Shown here piece by piece: positions 20,841 through 31,922 of a DNA stretch of 64,000 nt; positions within the stretch are counted from its first letter, which is position 1, and each line of letters begins with the position of its first letter. Origin of the DNA: Sesamum alatum (taxonomy: Eukaryota; Streptophyta; Magnoliopsida; Lamiales; Pedaliaceae). Location: assembly GCA_034509735.1 (NCBI GenBank), contig JACGWO010000004.1, forward strand, positions 13,249,395 to 13,313,394. The letters run 5' to 3'. The notes beneath the pieces are model-generated. The model was not told the origin of the DNA. It did no database searches and was given only the letters and a program-made list of their open reading frames with translations. The position numbers and the translations under genes were made by a program.

Positions 20841-23070
20841 TGAAGGACAAGCGGATCCGCCCGGGAGCGCGAGCGGAAGCGAGAAAGGCGAGAAAGTGCG
20901 TAAATTTAAATAAAATTCAAAATACGCGAATCCCAAGGGGTGTACCTTGGGTGCTCAACCGGGCGTTCGATGTAGGATGTGTAAATATTAAAACATATAT
21001 TTAAACACATAGGGCATAGATATATATAAAGGGAATCAATCAAAGCGTAATAAACCGTTACCTTTGATTGTCTAGCGTATGCTCCTGGCTACTAGCGTTG
21101 TTCCTTCTCCGGAATGCTCACGAAATCCAAACGTATGGATTCTCCAAAGGTGATCCACACCACACCGGAAGAAACACACGTTCTTCTTGCTAGAAAAGAA
21201 CGGGTTTAGGAAGGAATCGGTTTAAGAGAAGAACACTATGAATTAGTGTTCTCTTAAACTTACTTTGTTCTTCTTCTTGATTCAAAATCAAGTGAAGAAC
21301 ACAAGTGTAAGAGAGGGAGGGAGCACGAAATTTTGAGAGGAAGGAGAGGATTTTTGTCTTCTCTTTTTCCTAGAAAAAGATGAATAATGAATCACTTATG
21401 CTAGGTGTTGTATATTCTAATATATATACATAATTAATGTGATTATTGGAATGTGTCTAGGTTCATCCAAGGATGTCTAGATTCATTCCAATCAATCACC
21501 ATCAATTCTTCAATCAAGCCTACCAAAATTTATGGTATGATCAAATCATACCAAAAGGGAAGAGCTTGATTGGAGTTGATTTGTCTCTTTCCAAAAGAGA
21601 CAAGTCAACATACCACCTAGCATGAAACATGGCTGATTTTGCTTCCTCCAAGGGAGCATGTCGACCATATTTAATTAAGGGAAGAAGTCCAACTTCTTCC
21701 TATTCCAAATTAGGAATTATTTCTCCTCTCGGGTATAATTTAACGGACCGGGTTTTATCGTAATCCAATTACGACGATCCCAATATTAAATCCAATTTAA
21801 TGTCCACTTAAATTATTCCCGTTGATCTTTTAATCCAATTAAAAGATCCAACATCTCAACATCTCAACTTTCCATATTTAATCGAAAATCCAATTTACCG
21901 ATTAAATGAAAGCCCGATACAATATCGGCCCGTCCATCCAATGGACTTTCCCTTAAGTAATCCAATTACTTATTTTTTATCCTTCGAGATTGACTCCAAG
22001 TTGATCTCTCAACCTCCTCGGTGATTTGTGTGTGACCCTTTAGGTTCACCCTCAGCTAGACTTGGGCCCGTGTCCCATAAGGGCCCGTTACCATGGGTGG
22101 CCGTCTAGCAACGGTCCATGGCACTAGAGACTAGGTGAATTGGCGTGAACATTTAGGCGCCGATTCCGTACGGGTACGATCCTTCCGTCTACCGTCTCCC
22201 GGCCTTAGTCTAGGGTATGGAATTGGGCGTCGGTTCCCATCCTTGACTAGGCATCTATGCTTAATACTCGAGACCACGTATGCTTCATTGCGTCGACACA
22301 GGAAACCATTCCCTGTTCGACCAACCACTGTGGCCACAGCTTCAAACAGCATGAACGTGTCTCCGAGTGCATAGGAGATACCTCTGTCACATACTGACAG
22401 GGGACGGATCCTCTTCTTGGAATCCACCGTCCTCGCTACACATTCCGACTGCACTGGACAAGGCTTATAATGATCATCTTACAGAATGATCACCTCTCGC
22501 CAGATCCAAGATACAGCCGTCCTGTGCACGTGACTGCCATGATTCCTCAAGTCTGAGGATTACTCCCGTACTATCGGAACCGGGGAATCCAATCATACCG
22601 ACCAAGCCTCCAAGGCTTCCATATGATGATCCCCGGGAGTCAGTCCAGTCGGCTCGACCCCAGTCGACCAACCCATCAAGACCGTGTAGGCGTCCCACGC
22701 CTGTCGCCGATGAAACACGGCACTCATCCAATGAACACGACTCTTGATGCAAGTCTCAGTAGGACTCTCGATGCCCTGTCTCGAGGTCCTCGACTTGGAA
22801 CGTTTCAGACCCAACTCTTAATCAGTTGGTTTCATGACCACCATCCAATGCGTGGCCCAACTGCACGAGTTGTTATCCATGGTCTGTGGGCTTTGTTGCG
22901 ATATAAGTTAAACATCGTTTTAACAAATGTAAAGTGAGCACAACAAAGTAGGTACCAATAGTGACGAACACTCACTTTATTCATCACATAATAATATTAC
23001 ATTCACATCAAGTTGTCGGATAGGTTACAAATTGCCAAACCTATTGGCTTTCTGGTCACCTATTCCAACA
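20841..23070 (-). repeat. C 3' LTR (2230 bp)
   Basis: C-type LTR. It shares termini, the conserved core block (22083-22140) and the TTTAGGTTCACC segment with A-type and D-type LTRs, but is otherwise divergent. It contains a strong inverted repeat at 21575-21609 (16-bp arms, 3-bp loop, one mismatch). The TATA-like site is in the TATATATACA stretch near 21415-21435. Confidence 0.92.
21575..21609. repeat. Perfect-arm hairpin in C-type LTR
   Basis: Arms GTTGATTTGTCTCTTT (21575-21590) and AAAGAGACAAGTCAAC (21594-21609) pair with one mismatch around CCA. The same structure occurs at 29236-29270 and 58695-58729. In H the left arm reads GTTGACTTATCTCTTT, which adds a second change. The ends contain TTGAC-like W-box cores. 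Confidence 0.7.
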
Positions 23071-23084
23071 ATCTCCCACTTGAC

Positions 23085-26000
23085 CTAAAGCCAATCACCC
23101 ATTGACCTCGAACCTCTTATTCAGATGGTGAGTATGGGCAACTTGCGACATGGGCTTAGCAAGTGGATCTGCTATGTTTTCTGCGGAGCTGACTCGGTCC
23201 AACCGAACGTCACTCCTGCTATCCATCTCTCTAAGAGATGGTAGCGTCTAAGAATATGCTTGGATCGTGATGAGATCTCGGTTCCTTTGCTAGCGCTATA
23301 GCCCGATTGTTATCATAAAAGATAATTACAGGTTTAGCAATGCTAGGTACTACATCCAACCCTTGGATGTAGCTCATCAACCAAACCACTCCTTAGCAGC
23401 TTCCAAAGCCGCTATGTATTCAGACTCTGTGGTGGAGTCCGCCGTGGTAGCCTGCTTGGAACTCTTCCAAGCAACCACGCCACCATTAAGTTTGAATACA
23501 TAACCAGACTGAGACTTGGCATCATCGTCATCCGACTGGAAGCTAGCGTCGCTATAGCCTTCCAGTATCAACTCTCCACTGCCGTAGATCAAGAACATGT
23601 CCTTAGTCCTTTTCAGGTACTTCAAGATAGTCTTGACTGCACTCCAGTGTGCCTCCCCGGCACACGACTGATATCGACTTGTTACGCTCAAAGCGAAAGC
23701 CACATCAGGTCTAGTGCATTGAACAGCATACTGTATGCTGCCTACGGCTGAAGCATAGGGGATGTCCAACATCCGTTTAAGCTCCTCATCAGTCTTAGGA
23801 GACTGCTTCTTGGATAACTTAATTCCATGCCTCATTGGAAGGAATCCTCGTTTTGAGTTCTCCATCTTGAATCTCTTCAAGACTTTCTCAATGTACGAGG
23901 ACTGGGCCATTCCTAACATCCTTTTAGATCTATCCCTGTAGATCTTGATGCCAAGGATGTAGGATGCCTCGCCCATATCCTTCATGGAGAATTGCATTGA
24001 CAGCCAAGCTTTAGTGGTACCCAACATCTTAGCATCATTCCCAATGAGCAAGATGTCATCCACGTAAAGCACCAGAAACGCAACTGAGCTCCCACTGATC
24101 TTCTTGTATACACAAGGATCGGACTCGTTCTTGATGAAATCATATCCCCGTATGACTTCATCAGAACGTATGTTCCAGCTTCGGGTTTAACCCCTTTTGG
24201 TGGATCTGCTAGGGTCCAAACCTTGTTTGTACCCATCGAGTCCATCTCGGATTTCATGGCCTCAAGCCACTTGTCCGAATCGATGTCCGACATCGCTTCT
24301 CCGTACGTCTTTGGATCATTATCCAACTGACCGGTCAGGCCCAGAAATCCATACCTATCAGGTGCATGGGATACTCTGGCCGACCTACGGATGACTGGAA
24401 CAATATCAGTGGGAACCGCTGGCTCAGATGTCACTGCCGCCTCATGGGTACCTCACTTGATTCCTCAAGGAGTACCTCATCGCGTCGACTATCCGATGGA
24501 AAACCTTTTTCCAAGAACACTGCGTTTCACGAGACAAAAACCTTTTGCTTGGAGGGATCATAGAAATAATACCCCGCAGTTTCTTTCGGATAGCCGATAA
24601 ACCTGCATAAACTAGACCTCGAGTCCAGTTTATCTCCCACTAATCTCTTGACATATGCGGGGCAACCCCACACTTTCAAGTATTTGTAGGAGGCAGGCTT
24701 GCCATGCCATATCTCATATGGTGTCTGGGATACCCTTTTAGATGGCGCCAAGTTCAAAACTTTGGCCGCCGTCTCAAGAGCGTATCCCCAGAAGGAAAGG
24801 GGTAGTTCGGTAAAACTCATCATGGATCGGATCATGTCCAACAAGGTCCGATTCCTCCTTTCAGACACACCATTAAGTTGCGGTGTTCCAGGAGGGGTCC
24901 ACTGAGAGAGAATCCCATTCTCATTTACATAATCAGTAAACTCACCACTCAAATACTCTCCACCTCGGTCCGACCGAAGGGCTTTGATCTTTCGACCGGT
25001 TTGGTTCTCTACTTCAAGTCTGTATTCCTTAAACCTTCCAAAGGCTTCAGACTTGTACCTCATCAGGTAAACATAACCATACCGTGAGTGATCATCGGTA
25101 AAGGTTATGAAGTACGAGTACCCACCTCTAGCCTGAGTACTTAGTGGACCACAGACATCTGTATGGATCAAATCCAACAGACCACTGGCCAGCGTACTTT
25201 GTCCAACAAAGGGTTTTCTTGGTCATCTTTCCCTTTAGACAGGATTCGCAGGTCGGTAGGTTGTCCAAATCGTCTATTTCTAGACTCTTTGAGTTCACCA
25301 ACCTTCTTATCCTATCTTTAGAGATATGACCTAACCTCGCATGCCATATCTGTGCGTTATTATGATCATCACGTTTTCGTTTGTGTTCTGCAGTCATAAT
25401 CCAATTAGACTGTTGAAGTATGTACAAACCGTTGACCAATGTACCAAGCAAATGAGAAATACCATCTTTGATAATGAAAAAACCGTTTTTATTGATGGTA
25501 AAATTCATATCCCTCCTTATCAAGGACCGGGATGGAAACAATGTTTTTAATCATGCTAGGTACATAGAAACAGTCGTTCAGTACAATCCTAATATGACTA
25601 CTAATGGCTAACTCTAGTGATCCTACGGCCTCCGCAGCAACGGCCTTGCCATCGCCTAGCCTCAGGATCATCTCATCCTTGGTTAGCCTTCTGCTTCTTT
25701 GCAGTGCCTGCAAATCATTGCAGATGTGAGCACCACACCCGGTATCCAATACCCATGAAGCAGAATTAGTAATCATATTAACTTCAACCACAAACACACC
25801 TGGGTTGGAGAGGAGTTGTGGGCACTCCCTCTTCCAATGCCCTTTCCCTTGGCAATGCATGCAGACATCATTTGCCTTGGACCGCTGAGAACCATGGGCC
25901 TTCCCTTTCCCTTTGCTCGGTCCAACCGGAGCAACAGGGACGCCCGGAGCGTGAGCAGGGGCCACAACCGTCTTCCCTTTGCCCTTCTTCCTCTTCCAGC

Positions 26001-26661
26001 GTCCGGCCCTCTTGCCATTCGCCTTGGAGGTCGAAGCCTCTCCTATCAATACCGCCGGCGCCGACTTGTGGGTCGTTGCCTCGTATTGGACCAGCATGTT
26101 GATCAACTCATGAATAGACTTCTCAAGTCCGTTCATGTTGTAGTTTACAACAAACGGGTCATAGGATGGAGGAAGCGACTGGAGGATCACGTCAATGTAC
26201 GTGTCATTGTTAAGCCCAGCTTTAAGGTCCTCGAGTTTCTCCACTAGGGAGAGCATCTTGACCCCATGACTCTGTACAGACGCTCCTTCAGCGAGCTTGG
26301 TGCCAAAGAATGCTTTTGTGGCGGCATATCTAATATGCCTATCCGGAACCGCATAAACCTCGTTCATGCGGAGCATTATGGCGGAGACGTTGTCCAGCCT
26401 CTCATACTGCTTCTGGATGTCGTTAGACATCGAAGCTAGTATGATACTGCGTACTTTCCGGTTGTCCTCATGCCATTTCTCGAACGTCAAACGTTCTTCA
26501 GGCGTGGACCCCTCCGGTAAGTCGCTCGGTGGCGGCTCGTCCAAGACGTAGCCTTGGTTCTCGAAACCGAGGACAATCCTTAGGTTTCTCAGCCAGTCCG
26601 AGTAGTTCGTTCCGTTGAATTTGTTAGTCTCAAGAATCATGGTTAACGGGTTCTTAGACAT
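23085..26661 (-). pseudogene. C gag-pol (disrupted)
   Basis: The minus-strand start at 26661 gives MSKNPLTMILETNKFNG. Gag, knuckle (CMHCQGKGHWKREC) and protease (WVLDTGCGAH) are in one 390-aa frame to 25489, showing the native layout. An extra base near 25500 and another near 25208 shift frame around the pre-integrase region. Integrase is open 25177-24527 (SDRGGEY, NGVSERRNR) and stops at a CGA-to-TGA-type codon (24527-24529). A 340-bp deletion near 24187 removes the front of RT including the QMDVKTAF region, joined at a CCCG repeat. YVDD, RNase H D and E motifs remain in frame 24072-23377. A one-base loss near 23388 then truncates RNase H at EWFG, exactly as in H. Confidence 0.9.
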
Positions 26662-27030
26662 ATCTACATTAATGAAAATGTAAAGCAGAAATTAGCAGAT
26701 GATGGTAATATTATTGTTCAAGTTGAAGACTTGGTCTTTTAGTCTTTAACCCTCCCACTATTTATACGAAAGTCCGCCACTCTCAAGCGGAGTTTCGGGA
26801 AACCATTTCCTAGTGGGCTTGGGATCCACAAGCGTAATCTCCATGCCCCGCTTTTTACGATTCACATGAAGAAGACCTCGTGGGAGATATCCAATATCAT
26901 TCTCATCCAATGAGATTCCGAAGATATTTTGCCTCACCTATTCGCATGGTTCCGAGGACTCCAAGCGAACCATGTTACTCAGTGTTAGGCCCGACCCATC
27001 AACCAAATCATGCCTCAAACTGTCGCCCCC

Positions 27031-27123
27031 CACGACTCGTGAGACAGGGAAACAGCGAGCGCAGTCTTTTTGTTCACAACAACAGTGCAGCTTTCCCCTA
27101 GTCCAAGTGTGCCACGACTCGTG
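27031..27123 (-). promoter_or_regulatory. Leader palindrome pair of C
   Basis: CACGACTCGTG boxes at 27031-27041 and 27113-27123, 82 bp apart, each followed by AGAC. They match H at 60712-60722 and 60794-60804, with the same 82-bp spacing in the C-type. Confidence 0.65.
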
Positions 27124-28079
27124 AGACCACACTTGGGTAGTGGTAGCTTCCTCACCACATTGCTGTGGATGGAAGGCTCGGACAGACCAAAATACCATTT
27201 TGATCCAAGTCCGTTCTGGGCCTAATATTTAATTTGGTCCAACCAAATGAGAGTTTGTGTATGACCGAGACCTCATCACATTATTATGTTTCAACATGCA
27301 TAAATATCCAATATTTAAAGCGATAAATAAAAAAAACGCCGCATGCATAAAACATAGCATACCCCTGTTAGGATGATCACAAGCCCAACCTATGCGACCC
27401 ACTGAGCCCGCAGTGAGTCTATGGTCTGTCTAGGGTGGTCCTAAATTATTACAATAGTAATATACCCATTGTCATTCCAATGGGCCTTGTAGTGCTCTTG
27501 TTTCACGCCTTGATGCTCCTCCTTGGGGTCTCCGACTCCAATTGCTTGTTAAAATTGAAACCTCACCAATCCTATCTACTCTCATTACAACTGAAAGTAA
27601 TACATCGGTAATAAAGAAAACAAGCCTTAACATCATGAGGCTGAAAATACGGGAGATGATAGTCCCAAAAACAAGAGGCACGCAGGCCCCACCCAACAGA
27701 AAATAAATAAACATTCATTCATCCATACACAAGGTCTAGGGCTTTGTGATCATCCCATGTTGATTCCACCAACTCACATAACATAATTATTCCAAATAAT
27801 CATGCATAAATAACCAATGGATATTCCAAATATCCAAGTGATGTCCAACATCACAAAAGCATAAATATATAAATAATATGCAAAATTCAAATTTTAAATT
27901 TAATGGACATTTTACACAATGCATCCAATGCATGTATTAATCCCAAATTAATTAAGCAAATTTAATCCAAGGAATAATCCAATTATTCCAAAATCAAAAA
28001 TGCAAAATTAACATATTTTCAGAATATTGTGCAGAAAATACAGAAAATCGAATTTTCCGGAAAAAGTCGAAAAACGGCA

Positions 28080-28235
28080 CAAAACGGCCCAGCCGTTGTG
28101 CTGGCCGGCCGCCCGCGCGCACAGGGCAGCGCGCGCGCGCGCGCTGTGCCGCGCGCTGGCCCTCGGCCAGCAGCGGCCGGCTGCGCACAGCGCGCGCGCA
28201 GGCGCCCGCCTGCGCGCGGCCACTGCCGGCCTGAC
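28080..28235 (-). repeat. GC-rich leader block of C (short form)
   Basis: About 155 bp of CG-rich sequence with (CG)n runs, the counterpart of the 500-bp block in A. It is next to the oligo(T) run. Open frames on both strands through it are compositional. Confidence 0.7.
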
Positions 28236-28480
28236 CAAATTTTTTTTTTTTTTTTTTTTGTTTTTCAAAACTGTTTCAGCACAATAAAATTAATATTATT
28301 CTGAAAATAAGCATGCAATTTTAGATCCAATCTAACAAAATTAAGCATGCCAAAAGTCCATTAAATCCAAACAATTGAATCATCATATTATTCATATATT
28401 TATGTAATCTAACATGCCAATAAAGCCGTTTAAAAGCAAGTAGATCATGCCAAACACATAGATCTATGCCCCTTACATCG

Positions 28481-28498
28481 AACCGGGCTCTGATACCA
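28481..28498 (-). promoter_or_regulatory. PBS for initiator tRNA-Met (C)
   Basis: Reverse complement reads TGGTATCAGAGCCCGGTT, two bases from the 5' LTR end at 28501. Confidence 0.9.
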
Positions 28499-28500
28499 CT

Positions 28501-30734
28501 TGAAGGACAAGCGGATCCGCCCGGGAGCGCGAGCGGAAGCGAGAAAGGCGAGAAAGTGCGTAAATTTAAATAAAATTCAAAATACGCGAATCCCAAGGGG
28601 TGTACCCTTGGGTGCTCAACCGGGCGTTCGATGTAGGATGTGTAAATATTAAAACATATATTTAAACACATAGGGCATAGATATATATAAAGGGAATCAA
28701 TCAAAGCGTAATAAACCGTTACCTTTAATTGTCTAGCGTATGCTCCCGGCTACTAGCGTTGTTCCTTCTCCGGAATGCTCACGAAATCCAAACGTATGGA
28801 TTCTCCAAAGGTGATCCACACCACACCGGAAGAAACACACGTTCTTCTTGCTAGAAAAGAACGGGTTTAGGAAGGAATCGGTTTAAGAGAAGAACACTAT
28901 GAATTAGTGTTCTCTTAAACTTACTTTGTTCTTCTTCTTGATTCAAAATCAAGTGAAGAACACAAGTGTAAGAGAGGGAGGGAGCACGAAATTTTGAGAG
29001 GAAGGAGAGGATTTTTGTCTTCTCTTTTTCCTAGAAAAAGATGAATAATGAATCACTTATGCTAGGTGTTGTATATTCTAATATATATACATAATTAATG
29101 TGATTATTGGAATGTGTCTAGGTTCATCCAAGGATGTCTAGATTCATTCTAATCAATCACCATCAATTCTTCAATCAAGCCTACCAAAATTTATGGTATG
29201 ATCAAATCATACCAAAAGGGAAGAGCTTGATTGGAGTTGATTTGTCTCTTTCCAAAAGAGACAAGTCAACATACCACCTAGCATGAAAACATGGCTGATT
29301 TTGCTTCCTCCAAGGGAGCATGTCGGCCATATTTAATTAAGGGAAGAAGTCCAACTTCTTCCTATTCCAAATTAGGAATTATTTCTCCTCTCGGGTATAA
29401 TTTAACGGACCGGGTTTTATCGTAATCCAATTACGACGATCCCAATATTAAATCCAATTTAATGTCCACTTAAATTATTCCCGTTGATCTTTTAATCCAA
29501 TTAAAAGATCCAACGTCTCAACATCTCAACTTTCCATATTTAATCGAAAATCCAATTTACCGATTAAATGAAAGCCCGATACAATATCGGCCCGTCCATC
29601 CAATAGACTTTCCCTTAAGTAATCCAATTACTTATTTTTTATCCTTCGAGATTGACTCCAAGTTGATCTCTCAACCTCCTCGGTGATTTGTGTGTGACCC
29701 TTTAGGTTCACCCTCAGCTAGACTTGGGCCCGTGTCCCACAAGGGCCCGTTACCATGGGTGGCCGTCTAGCAACGGTCCATGGCACTAGAGACTAGGTGA
29801 ATTGGCGTGAACATTTAGGCGCCGATTCCGTACGGGTACGATCCTTCCGTCTACCGTCTCCCGGCCTTAGTCTAGGGTATGGAATTGGGCGTCGGTTCCC
29901 ATCCTTGACTAGGCATCTATGCTTAATACTCGAGACCACGTATGCTTCATTGCGTCGACACAGGAAACCATTCCCTGTTCGACCAACCACTGTGGCCACA
30001 GATTCAAAACAGCATGAACGTGTCTCCGAGTGCATAGGAGATACCTCTGTCACATACTGACAGGGGACGGATCCTCTTCTTGGAATCCACCGTCCTCGCT
30101 ACACATTCCGGCTGCACTGGACAAGGCTTATAATGATCATCTTACAGAATGATCACCTCTCGCCAGATCCAAGATACAGCCGTCCTGTGCACGTGACTGC
30201 CATGATTCCTCAAGTCTGAGGATTACTCCCGTACTATCGGAACCGGGGAATCCAATCATACCGACCAAGCCTCCAAGGCTTCCATATGATGATCCCCGCG
30301 AGTCAGTCCAGTCGGCTCGACCCCAGTCGACCAACCCATCAAGACCGTGTAGGCGTCCCACGCCTGTCGCCGATGAAAACACGGCACTCATCCAATGAAC
30401 ACGACTCTTGATGCAAGTCTCAGTAGGACTCTCGATGCCCTGTCTCGAGGTCCTCGACTTGGAACGTTTCAGACCCAACTCTTAATCAGTTGGTTTCATG
30501 ACCACCATCCAATGCGTGGCCCAACTGCACGAGTTGTTATCCATGGTCTGTGGGCTTTGTTGCGATATAAGTTAAACATCGTTTTAACAAATGTAAAGTG
30601 AGCACAACAAAGTAGGTACCAATAGTGACGAACACTCACTTTATTCATCACATAATAATATTACATTCACATCAAGTTGTCGGATAGGTTACAAATTGCC
30701 AAACCTATTGGCTTTCTGGTCACCTATTCCAACA
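28501..30734 (-). repeat. C 5' LTR (2234 bp)
   Basis: Partner of 20841-23070, about 99.5% identical by eye with extra single bases in C-, A- and other short runs. Core block at 29750-29800, hairpin at 29236-29270. It is followed by TSD ATGAC 30735-30739 and the rest of B pol. Confidence 0.92.
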
Positions 30735-31680
30735 ATGACAACAGGCTCGGCGATGCTAGGCACCACACCCAACTCTTGGATGTAGTTTCTCATCCAAACG
30801 CTTCCTTAGCAGCTTCTGAAGCTGCTATGTATTCAGCCTCTGTGGTGGAGTCAGCAATGGTTGCTTGCTTGGAACTTTTCCAAGCTACTACTCCTCCATT
30901 GAGTTTGAATACGTACCCCGATTGAGACTTGGCATCATCGTCATCAGACTGGAAGCTAGCGTCGCTAAAGCCTTCCAGAATTAGTTCTCCATTGCCATAG
31001 ACTAAGAACATCTCCTTAGTCCTCCTCAGGTACTTAAGGATGCCCTTAACAACATTCCAATGTGCCTCTCCTGCGCAGGACTGATATCTGCTTGTTACGC
31101 TCAAAGCGTATGCAATGTCAGGCCGAGTGCAATGGACCGCATATTGGATGCTACCTACGGCAGAAGCATAGGGGATGACTTTCATCCTTTCAAGTTCCTC
31201 ATCAGTCTGTGGGGACTGTTTCTTGGACAACTTGATCCCATGCCTCATGGGAAGGAATCCTCGTTTGGAGTTGTCCATTCGATATCTCTTTAGGACTTTC
31301 TCCATATACGAGTTTTGGGTGAGTCCTAACATCCTTTTAGATCTGTCCCTGACAATCTGGATGCCTAGGATGTAGGAGGCTTCACCCAAGTCCTTCATGG
31401 AAAACTGGGTTGACAACCATGCTTTTGCGTTTCCTAACATTCTAATGTCATTACCAATGAGTAGAATGTCATCCACATAAAGCACTAGGAACACTATTGA
31501 GCTCCCACTGACTTTCTTGTATACACAAGGGTCGAATTCATTTTTGATGAAGTCATAACCTCGTATTACTTCGTCAAAGCGAATGTTCCAACTTAGGGAG
31601 GCTTGTTTGAGGCCATAGATGGACTTCTGGAGACGACAGACTTTCTGTTCTTCTTCAGTGACTGTGAAACCCTCCGGCTG
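30735..31680 (-). pseudogene. B pol, RT and RNase H portion
   Basis: Minus-strand frame from 31680 with QPEGFTVT-like RT, RIRGY/FIKNE region, YVDDILLIGND, the LGIQIVRDRSKR region, and RNase H SDASF and STTEAEYIA. The frame breaks at EAFG (near 30800) by loss of one G. It continues after C at 20840. On the 31680 side it is cut in the middle of RT and joined directly to a plus-strand LTR (E) without a TSD. The upstream two thirds of B gag-pol are absent. Confidence 0.88.
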
Positions 31681-31922
31681 ACTACGCTAGGAGGTAGGTC
31701 CATGAAATCAGTCTTACCGAATCAGTCCGGAAATCTCCAAGTCAAGGAATCCCGAAAATGGGTACCGGGATTCCCTTCGAGACTTGCACTAAGCATCTGC
31801 TGTCATATTTCATCGAGGGGTGACGAAGGTCGTCTAAGCAGTGTTAGTGGGTCAGCATGCTAGGAAGCAGCTGACTGAGGTGACTCGCGGGAACCGTCTT
31901 ACGGAGGACCTTGAGTATGGTC
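31681..31922 (+). repeat. E 5' LTR, first remaining piece
   Basis: Plus-oriented A-type LTR starting about position 205 of the LTR (ACTACGCTAGGAGGTAGG; compare 9581 in A). The last five bases TGGTC are D's TSD. The junction with B pol at 31680 shows only a 2-bp overlap, consistent with end-joining. Confidence 0.85.

Larger units (their letters stand above)
26662..28480 (-). other. C leader
   Basis: Non-coding leader on the minus strand with the palindrome pair (27031-27123), a GC-rich block (28080-28235), and a 20-base homopolymer T run on the plus strand (28239-28259). It aligns with H 59462-61172, which lacks the GC block. No gene is supported; ORFs of 60-90 aa here are not conserved. Confidence 0.75.
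20841..30734 (-). mobile_element. Element C: C-type copia element, 9.9 kb, full-length but defective
   Basis: Minus strand. 5' LTR 28501-30734, PBS 28481-28498, leader 26662-28480, gag-pol 26661 to about 23085, polypurine tract 23071-23084, 3' LTR 20841-23070. The TSD is ATGAC (20836-20840 and 30735-30739), and removing C restores continuous B pol. LTR ends are TGTTGGAATAGG and TTGTCCTTCA. The two LTRs differ by about ten substitutions plus several one-base homopolymer indels (about 0.5%). Coding lesions make it non-autonomous: a 340-bp RT deletion, one nonsense codon and three single-base frameshifts. Confidence 0.93.

Noticed and set aside
20601..20936. 111-aa ORF with a novel hydrophobic N-terminus fused to RNase H
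   Set aside because: The N-terminus is translated LTR of C across the insertion junction at 20840/20841.
22131..22454. Pairs of ORFs on both strands repeated at 29793-30060 and similar
   Set aside because: They are LTR sequence of C; repetition reflects the LTR pair, not gene duplication.
28239..28259. Poly-T run as a LINE or SINE tail
   Set aside because: It is inside C's leader next to the GC block, has a shortened counterpart in H near 59702, and no LINE or SINE body or TSD is present.
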